Assembly: GCA_045590195.1 (NCBI GenBank) | Contig: JAZNQN010000036.1 | Coordinates: forward strand, 1-60,643 | Direction: 5' to 3' | From: JAZNQN01 sp045590195 | GTDB taxonomy: Bacteria > Bacillota > Clostridia > UMGS1883 > UMGS1540 | Length of the DNA: 60,643 bases | Part shown: positions 52,097-60,643 of the stretch, piece after piece | Layout of the letters: every line of letters starts with the position of its first letter | How positions within the stretch are numbered: the first letter of the stretch is position 1 | The notes under the pieces: model-generated | The model's input: only the letters and a program-made list of their open reading frames with translations | Database searches by the model: none | What the model was told of the DNA's origin: nothing | Position numbers and translations under genes: made by a program

Positions 52097-53155
52097 TTAA
52101 AAATTATAATCAACTTTAACTGCCTCGCCGCTTTTTGCCGAAGCTACAACAGCACGGCAAACTGCAACAGTTTTTGCACCCTCTTCCCCTGTCATAAGAA
52201 GTGGTTTTCCTTCGAGGAGAGTATCTCTCATAGCGGCATGTTCGCCCTTAACATTATGGTTGTTGATTTCAACAGGAATAAGATGTCTTATATTTCTATC
52301 GTGTTCTTCACTAAAGTATCCTTCAGCAAAATCGCCGCTTGGTGCACATTCATCTAAAGTTAATGTAAGATAAGGAGAAGTATTGTCAACAACAATTGTG
52401 CCCTTAGTTCCGTAAAGAACAGTTCTCATAGTATACTCACGTTTACAACCAATTGAAGTGAATACTTTACCAATAACATTATTCGGGAACTTCATAACTG
52501 CAACGGTTGTATCGTCAACAGGCCAGTTTGTTAACACTTTATGGTTACTGAGAGCAAAAGTTTCAGTTGGGTTTCCTGCAATCCAGCGCAAAAGGTCTAT
52601 CGCGTGGCAAGCGCCGCCGATAATAGGCTCTCTGTCCTTATCAATTCTCCAGTTGTCTACTCCACCTGTTTTAACATAGTCGTGAGCATATTCGCTTTCA
52701 ACAAAGTAAAGATCACCAATAACACCTTTTTCAATCATATCTTTCGCTTTAACAAAGCCTGGAGCAAAACGACAAACCTGGCCAACCATTAAAACTTTGT
52801 CGCATTCTTTTGCGGTGTCAATCATTTTTCTGCACTCTTCTATGAAAAGTGACATTGGTTTTTCACACATAACATGGCTTCCTGCTTTCATTGCGGCAAC
52901 AGCAATTTCGCAGTGTTCTTTATCAGATGTTGCTACAACAACAACGTCAAATTTCATTTTTGAAAGCATTTCATTATAATCAGAAAAACACACTGCATTT
53001 TCAAGCCCGTATTTTTCTTTAAGCTTTTCTGCCTGTTCAATATGTTTGTCGCAGAAAGCAGTAATTTCTGCTCCGTGAGTAAGAGTTAAAGCGTTAGTGT
53101 GCTCATTTCCGAATGAACCACAGCCAACAACTGCATAAGTTAATGTTTTATTCAT
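52097..53155 (-). CDS. Gfo/Idh/MocA-family oxidoreductase of the lyase locus
   Basis: 352 residues with the Rossmann motif VGCGSFGNEH at 9-18, EKP near 98 and GGACHAIDLLRW near 177 (catalytic-type His). The substrate is unknown but the position between a lyase and a PHP phosphoesterase suggests a sugar or uronate released from the polysaccharide. GGGAGAG precedes the ATG. It differs clearly from the paralogue at 236-1207. Confidence 0.9.
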   Translation of the reverse strand: MNKTLTYAVVGCGSFGNEHTNALTLTHGAEITAFCDKHIEQAEKLKEKYGLENAVCFSDYNEMLSKMKFDVVVVATSDKEHCEIAVAAMKAGSHVMCEKPMSLFIEECRKMIDTAKECDKVLMVGQVCRFAPGFVKAKDMIEKGVIGDLYFVESEYAHDYVKTGGVDNWRIDKDREPIIGGACHAIDLLRWIAGNPTETFALSNHKVLTNWPVDDTTVAVMKFPNNVIGKVFTSIGCKREYTMRTVLYGTKGTIVVDNTSPYLTLTLDECAPSGDFAEGYFSEEHDRNIRHLIPVEINNHNVKGEHAAMRDTLLEGKPLLMTGEEGAKTVAVCRAVVASAKSGEAVKVDYNF

Positions 53156-53167
53156 AATAATCTCTCC

Positions 53168-56100
53168 CTATTTATTTATAATAAATTGTGTCAGTGAATT
53201 ATAAAATCCGCCTGTAACTTCCTCGCCATGGCCTAAATATCTTACATATCTTGCTTTAGTTCCTGCAGGAAGGTTGAAGTTTTCAACATCTTTAGTTTTT
53301 CCACTACTCTTCTGACCACCTAAAATGGTTGTAAAATCAAATCCATCATTTGATATCTGAATGTCAAATTTCCAGTTTCGTTTGTCGCCGTTATAAAAGG
53401 CGATTTGAATTAAGGAAATTTCTTTTTCTTCGCCTAAATCAAAGCAAATCCATTCCCCATCAGCAATATTTGACGACCATCTTGTAGAAAGATTTCTGTC
53501 GATAGTATGCTCGGGAAGATTACCGTCATCAGAGCTTGCAGAAATTGATACAGGCCACAATACTCGGCTTTCGTCAACACCTTCAAGCGTTCCGCTTGCA
53601 CCACCAGATACAGAAGAACCTGTCTTTTTAATATCAAATTTCAAAAGCTTAGCTTTTGGAATGTAAGTTCCCGAAAGGCCAAAATAAGTTTCAGTACCAT
53701 CTAAATTCATATAGAAAATACCGTTTTCATCAACAAACGGAGCATACTTAAGCTCGCCTGGGCCTTCTCCTGAAACAGCAAACGATTTGTTTCCTGCGGT
53801 AAAAGTAAATGTTTTTCCGCCGAAAACTACTGATAAAGTGTTCGTGTTGCTTATAACATCTGCGTTGATATGATATTTCAAAAAGCTTTCAGCCGCAAAA
53901 TAAGGAACACCATCAACGAGTTTATTTTCATACTCTGCATTTGCATATGTTGTGTCAACCTTAATCATAAAGTCGCCAATTTTGGGTTTTTCGGCTTCAG
54001 GCCAGGAAATTTCAGTAACAGTAATAGTATTGTCCACAGGTTTAACTGTGTAATTGCCCGCCTTAGCAGAAAATACAAGGCATCCGTCACCTTCAAGTGA
54101 TTCAAGCACAATATCTTTTCCGTTGCCTGAAACAATCCATTTTCCGGGTGCGATATCGGCAATCATACAAAGCATATCAGCTCCGCTATTGTTATCAGAA
54201 ATTTTGATAGAAAACTCTTTATTTACAGAGCCGCCACTTTTTGAAAATAAAACAGTTCTGTCAAGAGTTGTAACACCTACAAACTCGCCCATTTCCTCAT
54301 AAATCATTGGAAGCTCTGCGGCGTTTCCATTGGCATCAGTTACGTACATTGCATTAAGGAATATATCTTCCTTAGTGGCCGTAGAAGGAGAAACTTCAGC
54401 TCTCCAGCCACCTTTATATGAAGCTGAAGCAGTTGTTTCTGAATCGGCAGGGTATTCCTTATCGCCTACAACATACTTGCCCACTCCGCCAACTTTGGTA
54501 ATTTCTGCATTTTGAGGAAGAAGTGTAGTGTTCACAAGTTTACCATTACAACCATCTTCTGTATTTATAATAGTGATTTTATTTCCAATAATCTGTGGCT
54601 CGGTTACAGCCTGCAAATTCCAAGCTTTGCGGAAAGCAGGATTTTTAGAAACAACGCGGTCGAAAACAATCATAACACCAGGATAAGTTTCATTAAATGT
54701 GTCCATAAATACCATACTGCGTTTATAGCTTTCCATTTTATTTGAATTATAAGCTGTTGTTAAATCGCCTTTCAGGTAAGAAAAAGCAGGAGTTTTTTCG
54801 TTAGGTCCGATATAACTTCCTTCTACTTTTGACCAGAGGTTATAATCAGTTAAATGCTCTGCATCTGAAACAAGGCCGCCATTTTTGCCCCTTGCCATTC
54901 TCTGTCCGCCGTCATTTGCTTCAGCAGTATCGTTATTACAACTAATAAACACTTCATCAGGGTCATAAACTGACATTGTGTTATTTGAAATTGACCTTGA
55001 GTAGTAATTAAGCCAATGACTATCTCCCCAGCCTTCGCCAACATACGAGCCGGCAGGCATTGTAAGAGGTCCTTTATAATAAAGCTGAAACTGACCGATA
55101 TCAGAATGGTCGTGGTCGCCTGTTCTGCGATTATTCATATTCATATAAGCAGAAACAGTTGGAGCATTAAGCCCGTCCTGCCAGGAGGTTCTTGCCATAA
55201 TTTCTGCTCTTGGCTCGTAAGTTTCAAAAGCGAGTGGCAAGTCATCAGGAAGCATAGGCTCTGTATTGTCAGCAGTTAAAAGAAGCTCCATAAGACCATT
55301 TAGGTTATAATTCTCTTTAACATACTGGAATTTAAGGTAAGGATCGCTGTAAAGTGCGCTAAGAATACCTAAATTATATTTAGTTTCAACGCCGTTTAAG
55401 TACTGACCGATTTTGTAATTCGTCTGATAAAAATCATCGCCTTGTTTTATAATTGCACCATAAGGAAGGCGCGAATATAAAACCTTATAACCGATTGGCG
55501 TCTGGTTTCCATAAATTGCGTTGCTACTGTACCCCATTCTCTGGAACAAAACTGCAACGTGATATGAATAATATTCACGGCAATATGCAAGCGAACCGTC
55601 GGAAAGTGCTCCTGCCTCGCCATAGAGTTTTACTGCATCTGCCATACCACCTTGAATTTTTGGCATCATAGCCTCGTACATTTCAGGATAAACATCGTAA
55701 AGTGCCGAAGCAGCAATTGAATTATATATAAGAGGTTGACCTACATTGTAGCCCGCCATATCACGCCAAGTGGACATATTATCAGGTCTGCTCGGCTGCA
55801 CAGGGTCATATACAAGATTTCTCACAAGCTCTGAAAGCTGTATTTTCTGGCTTTCAGTCATAATGGAGTAGCACCAGTCATAAACAAGTGAGCCTGTTTG
55901 TATAGCCTGAGTTCCGAAATCTTTATATATACTTATTGAATACGTTTCTCTGCTTTTTGCATTTTTTATGTATTCAATTGCATACTCAACGGTTTCTTTA
56001 GCGCTTGTTCTGTTAACCTCTCCCATTACGAACATGAACGCTCTTGCCTCAAGTTGGCGGCTGATTGCTGCCGACAAAAAACCTCCATCAGGCTGAGCAG

Positions 56101-56386
56101 GCAAGTCTTTTTTAGCCATATCTAAAATGTAGTTATAGTTATCTGCAAAATAAATGCTGCTTTTATTATTTTTAAGTTGAGCAATATACTCGTCGTTTAC
56201 AAATATGTATGGATGCTCCGTTGGCGGATAAAACAAGTTGCTATCCTCTCTTGAAGCTTTTTTTATAAGTGTTTTAAGGTTTGGGCTGTCAACCACAGTG
56301 CCATAAGGAACAGAGTATTTTGCAAATGATGTTACAGAGGTAAAAAGCATAACTACCACAGTTAAAAAACATACTATTTTTTTCAT
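53168..56386 (-). CDS. Secreted heparinase II/III-family lyase with discoidin domain (1072 aa)
   Basis: Signal peptide 1-22 (TSVTSFA), toroid with DGSLAYCREYYSYH near 265, beta domain with GDHDHSDIGQFQLYYKGPL near 420 and HWLNYYSRSISNN, copper-amine-oxidase-N-like domain (about 810-905) and a C-terminal F5/8 type C domain (IDRNLSTRWSS, FYNGDKRNWKFDIQIS, RYVRYLGHG) from 945. It is the closest paralogue of the 1090-residue lyase: same layout and length. The two sit in different transcription units, one in each. GGAGGG precedes the ATG; it follows the SLH gene by 12 bases. Confidence 0.84.
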   Translation of the reverse strand: MKKIVCFLTVVVMLFTSVTSFAKYSVPYGTVVDSPNLKTLIKKASREDSNLFYPPTEHPYIFVNDEYIAQLKNNKSSIYFADNYNYILDMAKKDLPAQPDGGFLSAAISRQLEARAFMFVMGEVNRTSAKETVEYAIEYIKNAKSRETYSISIYKDFGTQAIQTGSLVYDWCYSIMTESQKIQLSELVRNLVYDPVQPSRPDNMSTWRDMAGYNVGQPLIYNSIAASALYDVYPEMYEAMMPKIQGGMADAVKLYGEAGALSDGSLAYCREYYSYHVAVLFQRMGYSSNAIYGNQTPIGYKVLYSRLPYGAIIKQGDDFYQTNYKIGQYLNGVETKYNLGILSALYSDPYLKFQYVKENYNLNGLMELLLTADNTEPMLPDDLPLAFETYEPRAEIMARTSWQDGLNAPTVSAYMNMNNRRTGDHDHSDIGQFQLYYKGPLTMPAGSYVGEGWGDSHWLNYYSRSISNNTMSVYDPDEVFISCNNDTAEANDGGQRMARGKNGGLVSDAEHLTDYNLWSKVEGSYIGPNEKTPAFSYLKGDLTTAYNSNKMESYKRSMVFMDTFNETYPGVMIVFDRVVSKNPAFRKAWNLQAVTEPQIIGNKITIINTEDGCNGKLVNTTLLPQNAEITKVGGVGKYVVGDKEYPADSETTASASYKGGWRAEVSPSTATKEDIFLNAMYVTDANGNAAELPMIYEEMGEFVGVTTLDRTVLFSKSGGSVNKEFSIKISDNNSGADMLCMIADIAPGKWIVSGNGKDIVLESLEGDGCLVFSAKAGNYTVKPVDNTITVTEISWPEAEKPKIGDFMIKVDTTYANAEYENKLVDGVPYFAAESFLKYHINADVISNTNTLSVVFGGKTFTFTAGNKSFAVSGEGPGELKYAPFVDENGIFYMNLDGTETYFGLSGTYIPKAKLLKFDIKKTGSSVSGGASGTLEGVDESRVLWPVSISASSDDGNLPEHTIDRNLSTRWSSNIADGEWICFDLGEEKEISLIQIAFYNGDKRNWKFDIQISNDGFDFTTILGGQKSSGKTKDVENFNLPAGTKARYVRYLGHGEEVTGGFYNSLTQFIINK

Positions 56387-56398
56387 TTTACTCCCTCC

Positions 56399-59059
56399 TT
56401 AATTAAATACAAAAATTGCTATACCGGTGCCGCTTCGTGAATAAATTAAAACTTCTGAGCCTTCGCCGGGATGGAATTTTTCATCAACAACGCAAGAAGG
56501 AGATGAAAGCTGACCAATAGTAAAGTTTCCTTCTCTGTCTTTTCTGCATTCAATTATTTTATAGTAGCCACCTGTAAGGTTATGAATCTCCTGTCTTGTT
56601 GAGCCTTCAACATTAACTTTAATCATATTTCCTGATTTTTCGAAAACAGTACCGAACATCATTCTGTGGCCGCCTTTAATGTTAGTATCTGTTGGATTTC
56701 CCGCACTACTGAGAGAGCTTGCATAAATCTGCTTGGTTTCATATTCGAAAATGCGCGTAACAAAGCCACACTCGCCGGTTTCTGCAAAATGTCCCGTTCT
56801 GAGAACATCGCCAAGTTTAGGTACCTGACCACCACAACCAGCTTTAAGTACTTCTTCCGAAATCACAAAAGAACCTTTATAATATTCAGTTCCTTCAACA
56901 TAGTGACCTTCAAGTTTATAGTTTTCTTTCAAGTATTCATCAACAACGGTAGAAATTTTTGTTATTACAAAAATCGGTGCATTGTATTCAAGTGTTTTGC
57001 CTGCATCGCCGCTTGAAACAACCAAAATATCCGCTTCAATTCCAGCCTTGCTTGTGCCATATGCCTTAACACGGCTGAGCGCAAGATTATCGGCAATAGT
57101 TACACCAATTTTATATTCCTCATAATCATCACGATTCTTTTCATTTGGAATTGCGAATGTTACAACATTTTCCGAAAGAGCAAAATAACTTCCGAAAGTT
57201 CCAAGCACTTGCGCGTAAACCTCATTTTCGCGGTTTGGAAACTGATAAAATCCATCTGTTATTGACTGTGTGTCCGCGGGAGTGGCTGCAAATGTAACGC
57301 TGGTTAAAACGCCTTCTTCATCTGTTTTATATAAAACAGCCTGTCTTTTGGCTCTTTTGCCTTCAAGCCCTACGGCGGCTAAAAATTCATCTCCATTTTT
57401 AGAATTGCCATTTACACTTATTCTCTCAGGTAAATCAAATTCTTTCATTTCGCCTGCTGCTGTAAAAATTAAGGCTTTAACCTTTCCCGCCAAACCCGTT
57501 ACTTTTCCTGCATCAACAAGGTAACCTGCCAAAAATCCGTCTGCAAATGCACTGTCAACATCAATGTAGGCTATTTTATCCTCGCAATTAAAATAAACTT
57601 TTACCGAAACACCTGCTGAAAGCCTGTTAGCCGAGTCGATTTTTTTCATAGCAGTTGAAACAGGAAATGTTACATCGTTAATTTTGACATTTGTTATCTT
57701 GTTACCGTTTTTTTCTATTTCCTGTAAAACACCCGTTGTACTATCTCTTGAAACAATAATTTCTTTAATATTATTATTTTTGTCGCGGCATACGTTAATA
57801 ACGTATCCTTCTTTAATCGCCTCAGGTGTAAGAGGTTCGCCAAGAATATTTCGTATATCAATATTTCTTTCTCGGTAATTTGAAACATCAATAACTTTAT
57901 CCTTTGTATCGTTTGATATTTCATAATAACCGTAAATTTTGTTGTTTTTTACATCGCGTACAATATATGTATTAAAAGCTGTTACAACAACTTTATCATA
58001 AACACCATCAAAATTTGTATCAATAAGTTTTAGACTTCCGTCAACATTGCCATTTTTAAATGGGTTAAGGTCGTCAGGCATAAAAGAGCCACAATATGTG
58101 CCATTGTAAATAACCGAAGCGTCTGTTGAAAACTGAACTTCAATCGCACTGTCGCTGCTATCGTCAAAATACGAAACAAAACCCTTAGTAACTGAAGAAA
58201 TATTTCCAGCGTCAATTTCGAGGACGTTATTTAAACCCTCCTCAAAAAAAACAACAGTTTTTGTATTCTCAACATCTTCGTAGTAAACATATACATCATA
58301 ACCAAGCAAATTCTGAATTCCATGAGCTGTATCGGCAATATCCATATAAATACTGTTCACATAAACTCCAAAATATGAAGTAATATCTTCCCCTGTAATG
58401 TTTGTTAAATAATTGCCGGTTACAGTACCACGTATAACCTTAATGTTTCTGTAATACCAAAGGTAATCGCTACCGTTTAATATCTTCTGAGTTCCATCTC
58501 CATCTAAAGTAGCAAAATCTACTCCGATTGATTTTTTCAGCATAGATGCAACCGCAGCAAAAGTTGCCTGGCTATCACCCGGAATGTTTCCCGAAGGCAA
58601 AATTTTCAAAAGGCTTGCCTGCGTTAAATAGCCGGAAGGGTAACCACCAATTCTTAGAGCCTGAAGGTCATATCCTAAAAAAGAAACCATAGCCTTAACA
58701 AGTTGGTTGTATGTAACAGCATCATCAGGCGCAAAAACATTGTCACTGTAACCTTTCATAACCCCAAGGCCATAAACCGCAGAAGCGATATGTTTTTTCT
58801 CTGTTGGAACATCAGGAAAATCATTTTCTCCCCAAAAATCACTGCTGTCTTTCTGGTTTGGAAAAACAATATTATAAAAAATTTCAGCCAACTGAATTCT
58901 TGTAACAACATCGTCGGGCAGATAACTCTCACCGTCAATGAATCCAAGTGTTGCAGCAAAAGAAAAATCATCGCTGCTTTTTTCAACGGCTGATATATTG
59001 AACGAAAACATAGTAAAGATAAGAACCAAAACTATTAACGCAGAAATTAACTTTTTCAT
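56399..59059 (-). CDS. SLH-domain surface protein of the lyase locus (886 aa)
   Basis: Signal peptide 1-24, then SLH modules at about 30-70, 75-130 (FPDVPTEKKHIASAVYGLG) and a weaker one to 180; these should tether it to the wall. The middle (190-640) consists of beta-rich segments I do not recognise (VYVNSIYMDIAD, FDGVYDKVVVTAFN, NIKEIIVSRDS). The last 85 or more residues, ending FHPGEGSEVLIYSRSGTGIAIF, match the end of the half-M14 protein at 46471-47421. First gene of unit 1, with its own promoter and GAGGGGAG before the ATG. Likely a surface scaffold, role inferred. Confidence 0.8.
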   Translation of the reverse strand: MKKLISALIVLVLIFTMFSFNISAVEKSSDDFSFAATLGFIDGESYLPDDVVTRIQLAEIFYNIVFPNQKDSSDFWGENDFPDVPTEKKHIASAVYGLGVMKGYSDNVFAPDDAVTYNQLVKAMVSFLGYDLQALRIGGYPSGYLTQASLLKILPSGNIPGDSQATFAAVASMLKKSIGVDFATLDGDGTQKILNGSDYLWYYRNIKVIRGTVTGNYLTNITGEDITSYFGVYVNSIYMDIADTAHGIQNLLGYDVYVYYEDVENTKTVVFFEEGLNNVLEIDAGNISSVTKGFVSYFDDSSDSAIEVQFSTDASVIYNGTYCGSFMPDDLNPFKNGNVDGSLKLIDTNFDGVYDKVVVTAFNTYIVRDVKNNKIYGYYEISNDTKDKVIDVSNYRERNIDIRNILGEPLTPEAIKEGYVINVCRDKNNNIKEIIVSRDSTTGVLQEIEKNGNKITNVKINDVTFPVSTAMKKIDSANRLSAGVSVKVYFNCEDKIAYIDVDSAFADGFLAGYLVDAGKVTGLAGKVKALIFTAAGEMKEFDLPERISVNGNSKNGDEFLAAVGLEGKRAKRQAVLYKTDEEGVLTSVTFAATPADTQSITDGFYQFPNRENEVYAQVLGTFGSYFALSENVVTFAIPNEKNRDDYEEYKIGVTIADNLALSRVKAYGTSKAGIEADILVVSSGDAGKTLEYNAPIFVITKISTVVDEYLKENYKLEGHYVEGTEYYKGSFVISEEVLKAGCGGQVPKLGDVLRTGHFAETGECGFVTRIFEYETKQIYASSLSSAGNPTDTNIKGGHRMMFGTVFEKSGNMIKVNVEGSTRQEIHNLTGGYYKIIECRKDREGNFTIGQLSSPSCVVDEKFHPGEGSEVLIYSRSGTGIAIFVFN

Positions 59060-59089
59060 AGGTAACTCCCCTCATCATTTATGTAAATT

Positions 59090-59118
59090 ATTCTATCACA
59101 TCGTTAGTAACAATACAA
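59090..59118 (-). promoter_or_regulatory. Probable sigma-A promoter of transcription unit 1
   Basis: Minus strand TTGTAT (59118-59113), 17-bp spacer, TAGAAT (59095-59090), about 30 bases before the SLH gene start. Confidence 0.6.
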
Positions 59119-59333
59119 TGCATTTATTTTACTTAAAAGATGAATATTTTTTACCCATTGTTCATTTCTAGACTCTGTGCTTTTTTAAAGAAAAAAAATA
59201 TATTCTGATCTATTTTTCTTGTCTCTTTAACTTAAATTTCTCCACTACGCAACTATACATTTTTCATATAACCCCTCTGCCTTTTCTACGCCTGCAATCA
59301 GGTTATTTAATACATATATTTTGGCATAAAATT
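59119..59333. other. Gene-free region between the LysR gene and unit 1
   Basis: AT-rich. It holds no open frame that fits a gene. I see no clear LysR-type T-N11-A palindrome that I would trust, though this is where a LysR operator for unit 1 would be expected. Confidence 0.45.
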
Positions 59334-59356
59334 AAAAAAGTCCGCAAAACGGACTT
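59334..59356 (-). terminator. Terminator of the LysR-type regulator gene
   Basis: AAGTCCG (59338-59344) pairs with CGGACTT (59350-59356), with a T run on the minus strand, 6 bases past the gene's stop. Confidence 0.87.
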
Positions 59357-59362
59357 ATTGAT

Positions 59363-60331
59363 TTAAAAACGATTATTCTTTAAAATATCACGGTTAAAAC
59401 TGCTCTTTTTCTGGAGATAATTAGGTTTTGAGCCTTTTAAGGTTTCAATAAAATCCTTATCAATTTTAGTAAGCTGATAACCTTTCGGATAAATAAGAAC
59501 ATCTTTGTAAACCTTAGTATGGTCACTACATTCTTTTTGAACAAGATTATAAGCCTTCAAAAGTTTTTCAGGCACCTTAGAAACCCACATAAATGTTTGT
59601 TCGTTATCAGACAAAATTTCAAACTGGCTTGCTCTTTCAAAAACATAAATCTGCTTATTGCTATAACTGGGAAGTTCTTCCTTTTTTAAGTTCCATGCTG
59701 ACATATATGGAACAAACGGATCAGAATGCGCAACTTCAGTTAAATCTTTTAAATCTGCATGGGTAATAACATCTTTATTGGCAATTGGCGATTTTTCGCT
59801 CATCAAAAGATCGTGAACAAATTTTCCGATAGTTTCATATTCAAGGCCGTTTTCGTTAAGAAGAGGCTTAAAATAGCTGTCGTGTGTTTCTGCATAACGA
59901 ATGATTCCAAGCTTGTAATCAGCATTTATTATGTTTTCAATAGCAGTAAATGAGTTGGTTTCTCTGTAATACATTTCAACAAACTCTTTTTTATATTTGC
60001 ATGAAAACTTGCTGAAAGCCTCCGAAACATAACTAGCCCTGGGAACAGATATCGAAAATCTGATTTTTTCATCTTTTTCTTTTTTGTATATTTTTTCAAC
60101 GTCATCAATTTGCTTGATTATTGATTTTGCGTGAGTTAAAAACTTTGCGCCTTCGGCTGTAACAACCATACCTTTGGAGCTTCTGTCAAAAATTGTAATA
60201 CCAAAGCTTGTTTCAAGTTCTCTTATTGCACGGCTGAGGTTTGGTTGACCAATAAGCAAATTTTCTGCAGCCTTGTTAATTGAACCTGCTTTTGAAACTT
60301 CTATAGCATACTTTAAATGTAAAATGTTCAT
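59363..60331 (-). CDS. LysR-family transcriptional regulator
   Basis: 322 residues: an N-terminal winged helix-turn-helix (1-60, HLKYAIEVSKAGSINKAAENLLIGQPNLSRAIRELE) and a periplasmic-binding-protein-like effector domain from about 90. LysR proteins usually bind a small metabolite and activate nearby genes. It lies upstream of, and points toward, the lyase locus, but ends in its own terminator, so it could regulate that locus in trans or act elsewhere. ATG 60331 with GAGGA before it is preferred over a longer frame. Confidence 0.88.
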   Translation of the reverse strand: MNILHLKYAIEVSKAGSINKAAENLLIGQPNLSRAIRELETSFGITIFDRSSKGMVVTAEGAKFLTHAKSIIKQIDDVEKIYKKEKDEKIRFSISVPRASYVSEAFSKFSCKYKKEFVEMYYRETNSFTAIENIINADYKLGIIRYAETHDSYFKPLLNENGLEYETIGKFVHDLLMSEKSPIANKDVITHADLKDLTEVAHSDPFVPYMSAWNLKKEELPSYSNKQIYVFERASQFEILSDNEQTFMWVSKVPEKLLKAYNLVQKECSDHTKVYKDVLIYPKGYQLTKIDKDFIETLKGSKPNYLQKKSSFNRDILKNNRF

Positions 60332-60366
60332 ATTTTTCCTCGCATTCGTATTAAAAGTACAAGTGT

Positions 60367-60395
60367 ATTTTACCATATTTGCGAAAAAAAATCAA
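60367..60395 (-). promoter_or_regulatory. Promoter of the LysR gene
   Basis: Minus strand TTGATT (60395-60390), 17-bp spacer, TAAAAT (60372-60367), about 36 bases before the start codon. Confidence 0.68.
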
Positions 60396-60428
60396 TACAG
60401 TAAAGTCAACTTATAACTTTTTGCATAA

Positions 60429-60458
60429 AAAAGCCGAAGCAAAGCGAACTTTGCTTCG
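60429..60458 (-). terminator. Terminator of the tRNA-Leu gene
   Basis: CGAAGCAAAG/CTTTGCTTCG forms a perfect 10-bp stem (60435-60458); on the minus strand the loop is TTCG and the stem is followed by GGC and a T run. Confidence 0.9.
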
Positions 60459-60461
60459 ACG

Positions 60462-60548
60462 TGGTGCGGATAACAGGAGTTGAACCTGCATGAAATCGCT
60501 TTCACATGGACCTGAACCATGCGCGTCTGCCAATTCCGCCATATCCGC
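60462..60548 (-). tRNA. tRNA-Leu (anticodon CAG)
   Basis: 87 nt including the encoded CCA. The acceptor GCGGATA pairs with TATCCGC; the D-arm has the TGGCGGAATTGGCAGACGC wording of tRNA-Leu; the anticodon stem CATGG/CCATG encloses TTCAGGT (anticodon CAG, reads CTG); a long class II variable arm and a T-arm with GTTCAACTC follow. Its promoter and terminator are both in the window. Confidence 0.95.
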
Positions 60549-60583
60549 ATATTTAGTATTTTTAAAGTTTAAACACAAAAAGT

Positions 60584-60612
60584 ATTATACTACAAAAACA
60601 TATAATTTGCAA
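60584..60612 (-). promoter_or_regulatory. Sigma-A promoter of the tRNA-Leu gene
   Basis: Minus strand TTGCAA (60612-60607), 17-bp spacer, TATAAT (60589-60584). The 35-base interval before the mature 5' end leaves room for a short 5' leader cut by RNase P. Confidence 0.8.
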
Positions 60613-60643
60613 CAACTTTTTGTTATATTTTAAAGTTTTCTCA

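Noticed and set aside
33275..56386. Large DNA tandem repeats in the lyase cluster
   Set aside because: The similarity among the four lyases is at protein level between diverged paralogues; nothing suggests recent DNA duplication or assembly collapse.
1..60643. CRISPR array, prophage, integron or insertion sequence
   Set aside because: No regularly spaced direct repeats, no Cas, integrase, transposase or phage structural genes were seen.

Overview
The window is AT-rich chromosomal DNA from an anaerobic, probably spore-forming member of the Clostridia (Bacillota), most likely an uncultured gut or rumen lineage. Evidence: a SigH-type sigma factor, a large SRP RNA upstream of dnaX-ybaB-recR, an LtaS-type lipoteichoic acid polymerase, a Thermoanaerobacter-type NADP secondary alcohol dehydrogenase, HydE, strong GGAGG ribosome-binding sites and many sigma-A promoters with 17-bp spacers. 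I saw no phage, transposase, integrase or CRISPR array.

Left part (1-31 kb) is mostly housekeeping. It holds a Gfo/Idh oxidoreductase coupled to hydE; cysK; a five-gene envelope operon on the minus strand (9281-3296: LtaS-like polymerase, GT39-type glycosyltransferase, AEC transporter, UbiA prenyltransferase, HAD-GtrA fusion); htpG with an M24 peptidase; a peroxiredoxin; a HAD phosphatase; a B12-binding radical SAM protein; a nucleoside phosphorylase; a pseudouridine synthase; the alcohol dehydrogenase; sigH with a compact tRNA-like element behind it; a secreted SLH protein; alaS with a HIT protein; SRP RNA-dnaX-ybaB-recR; a GH-A-like glycosidase with a Cof phosphatase; and rplS-lepB-rbgA.

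Right part (31.8-59.1 kb) is an accessory carbohydrate locus, all on the minus strand and in at least two transcription units. Unit 1 (59.1-51.2 kb) encodes an SLH surface protein, a secreted heparinase II/III-family lyase with a discoidin domain, a Gfo/Idh oxidoreductase and a PHP phosphoesterase, and ends in a clear terminator. Unit 2 (51.0-31.8 kb) encodes an LplA/LplB/YtcP-type ABC importer (no ATPase), an unusual half-M14 protein whose C-terminus matches that of the SLH protein, and three more giant secreted lyases plus a free-standing secreted beta-module protein. One lyase gene carries an in-frame TAA. A LysR regulator and a tRNA-Leu(CAG) close the window.

Inferred logic: surface-attached lyases cut an acidic polysaccharide, the ABC importer takes up the products, and the Gfo/Idh and PHP enzymes process them. 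No unsaturated uronyl hydrolase, sulfatase or KDG pathway gene is present here, so the substrate is unknown. The envelope operon reads as a complete 'make, dephosphorylate, flip, transfer' route for a polyprenyl-phosphate sugar, possibly a pentose, that decorates lipoteichoic acid.
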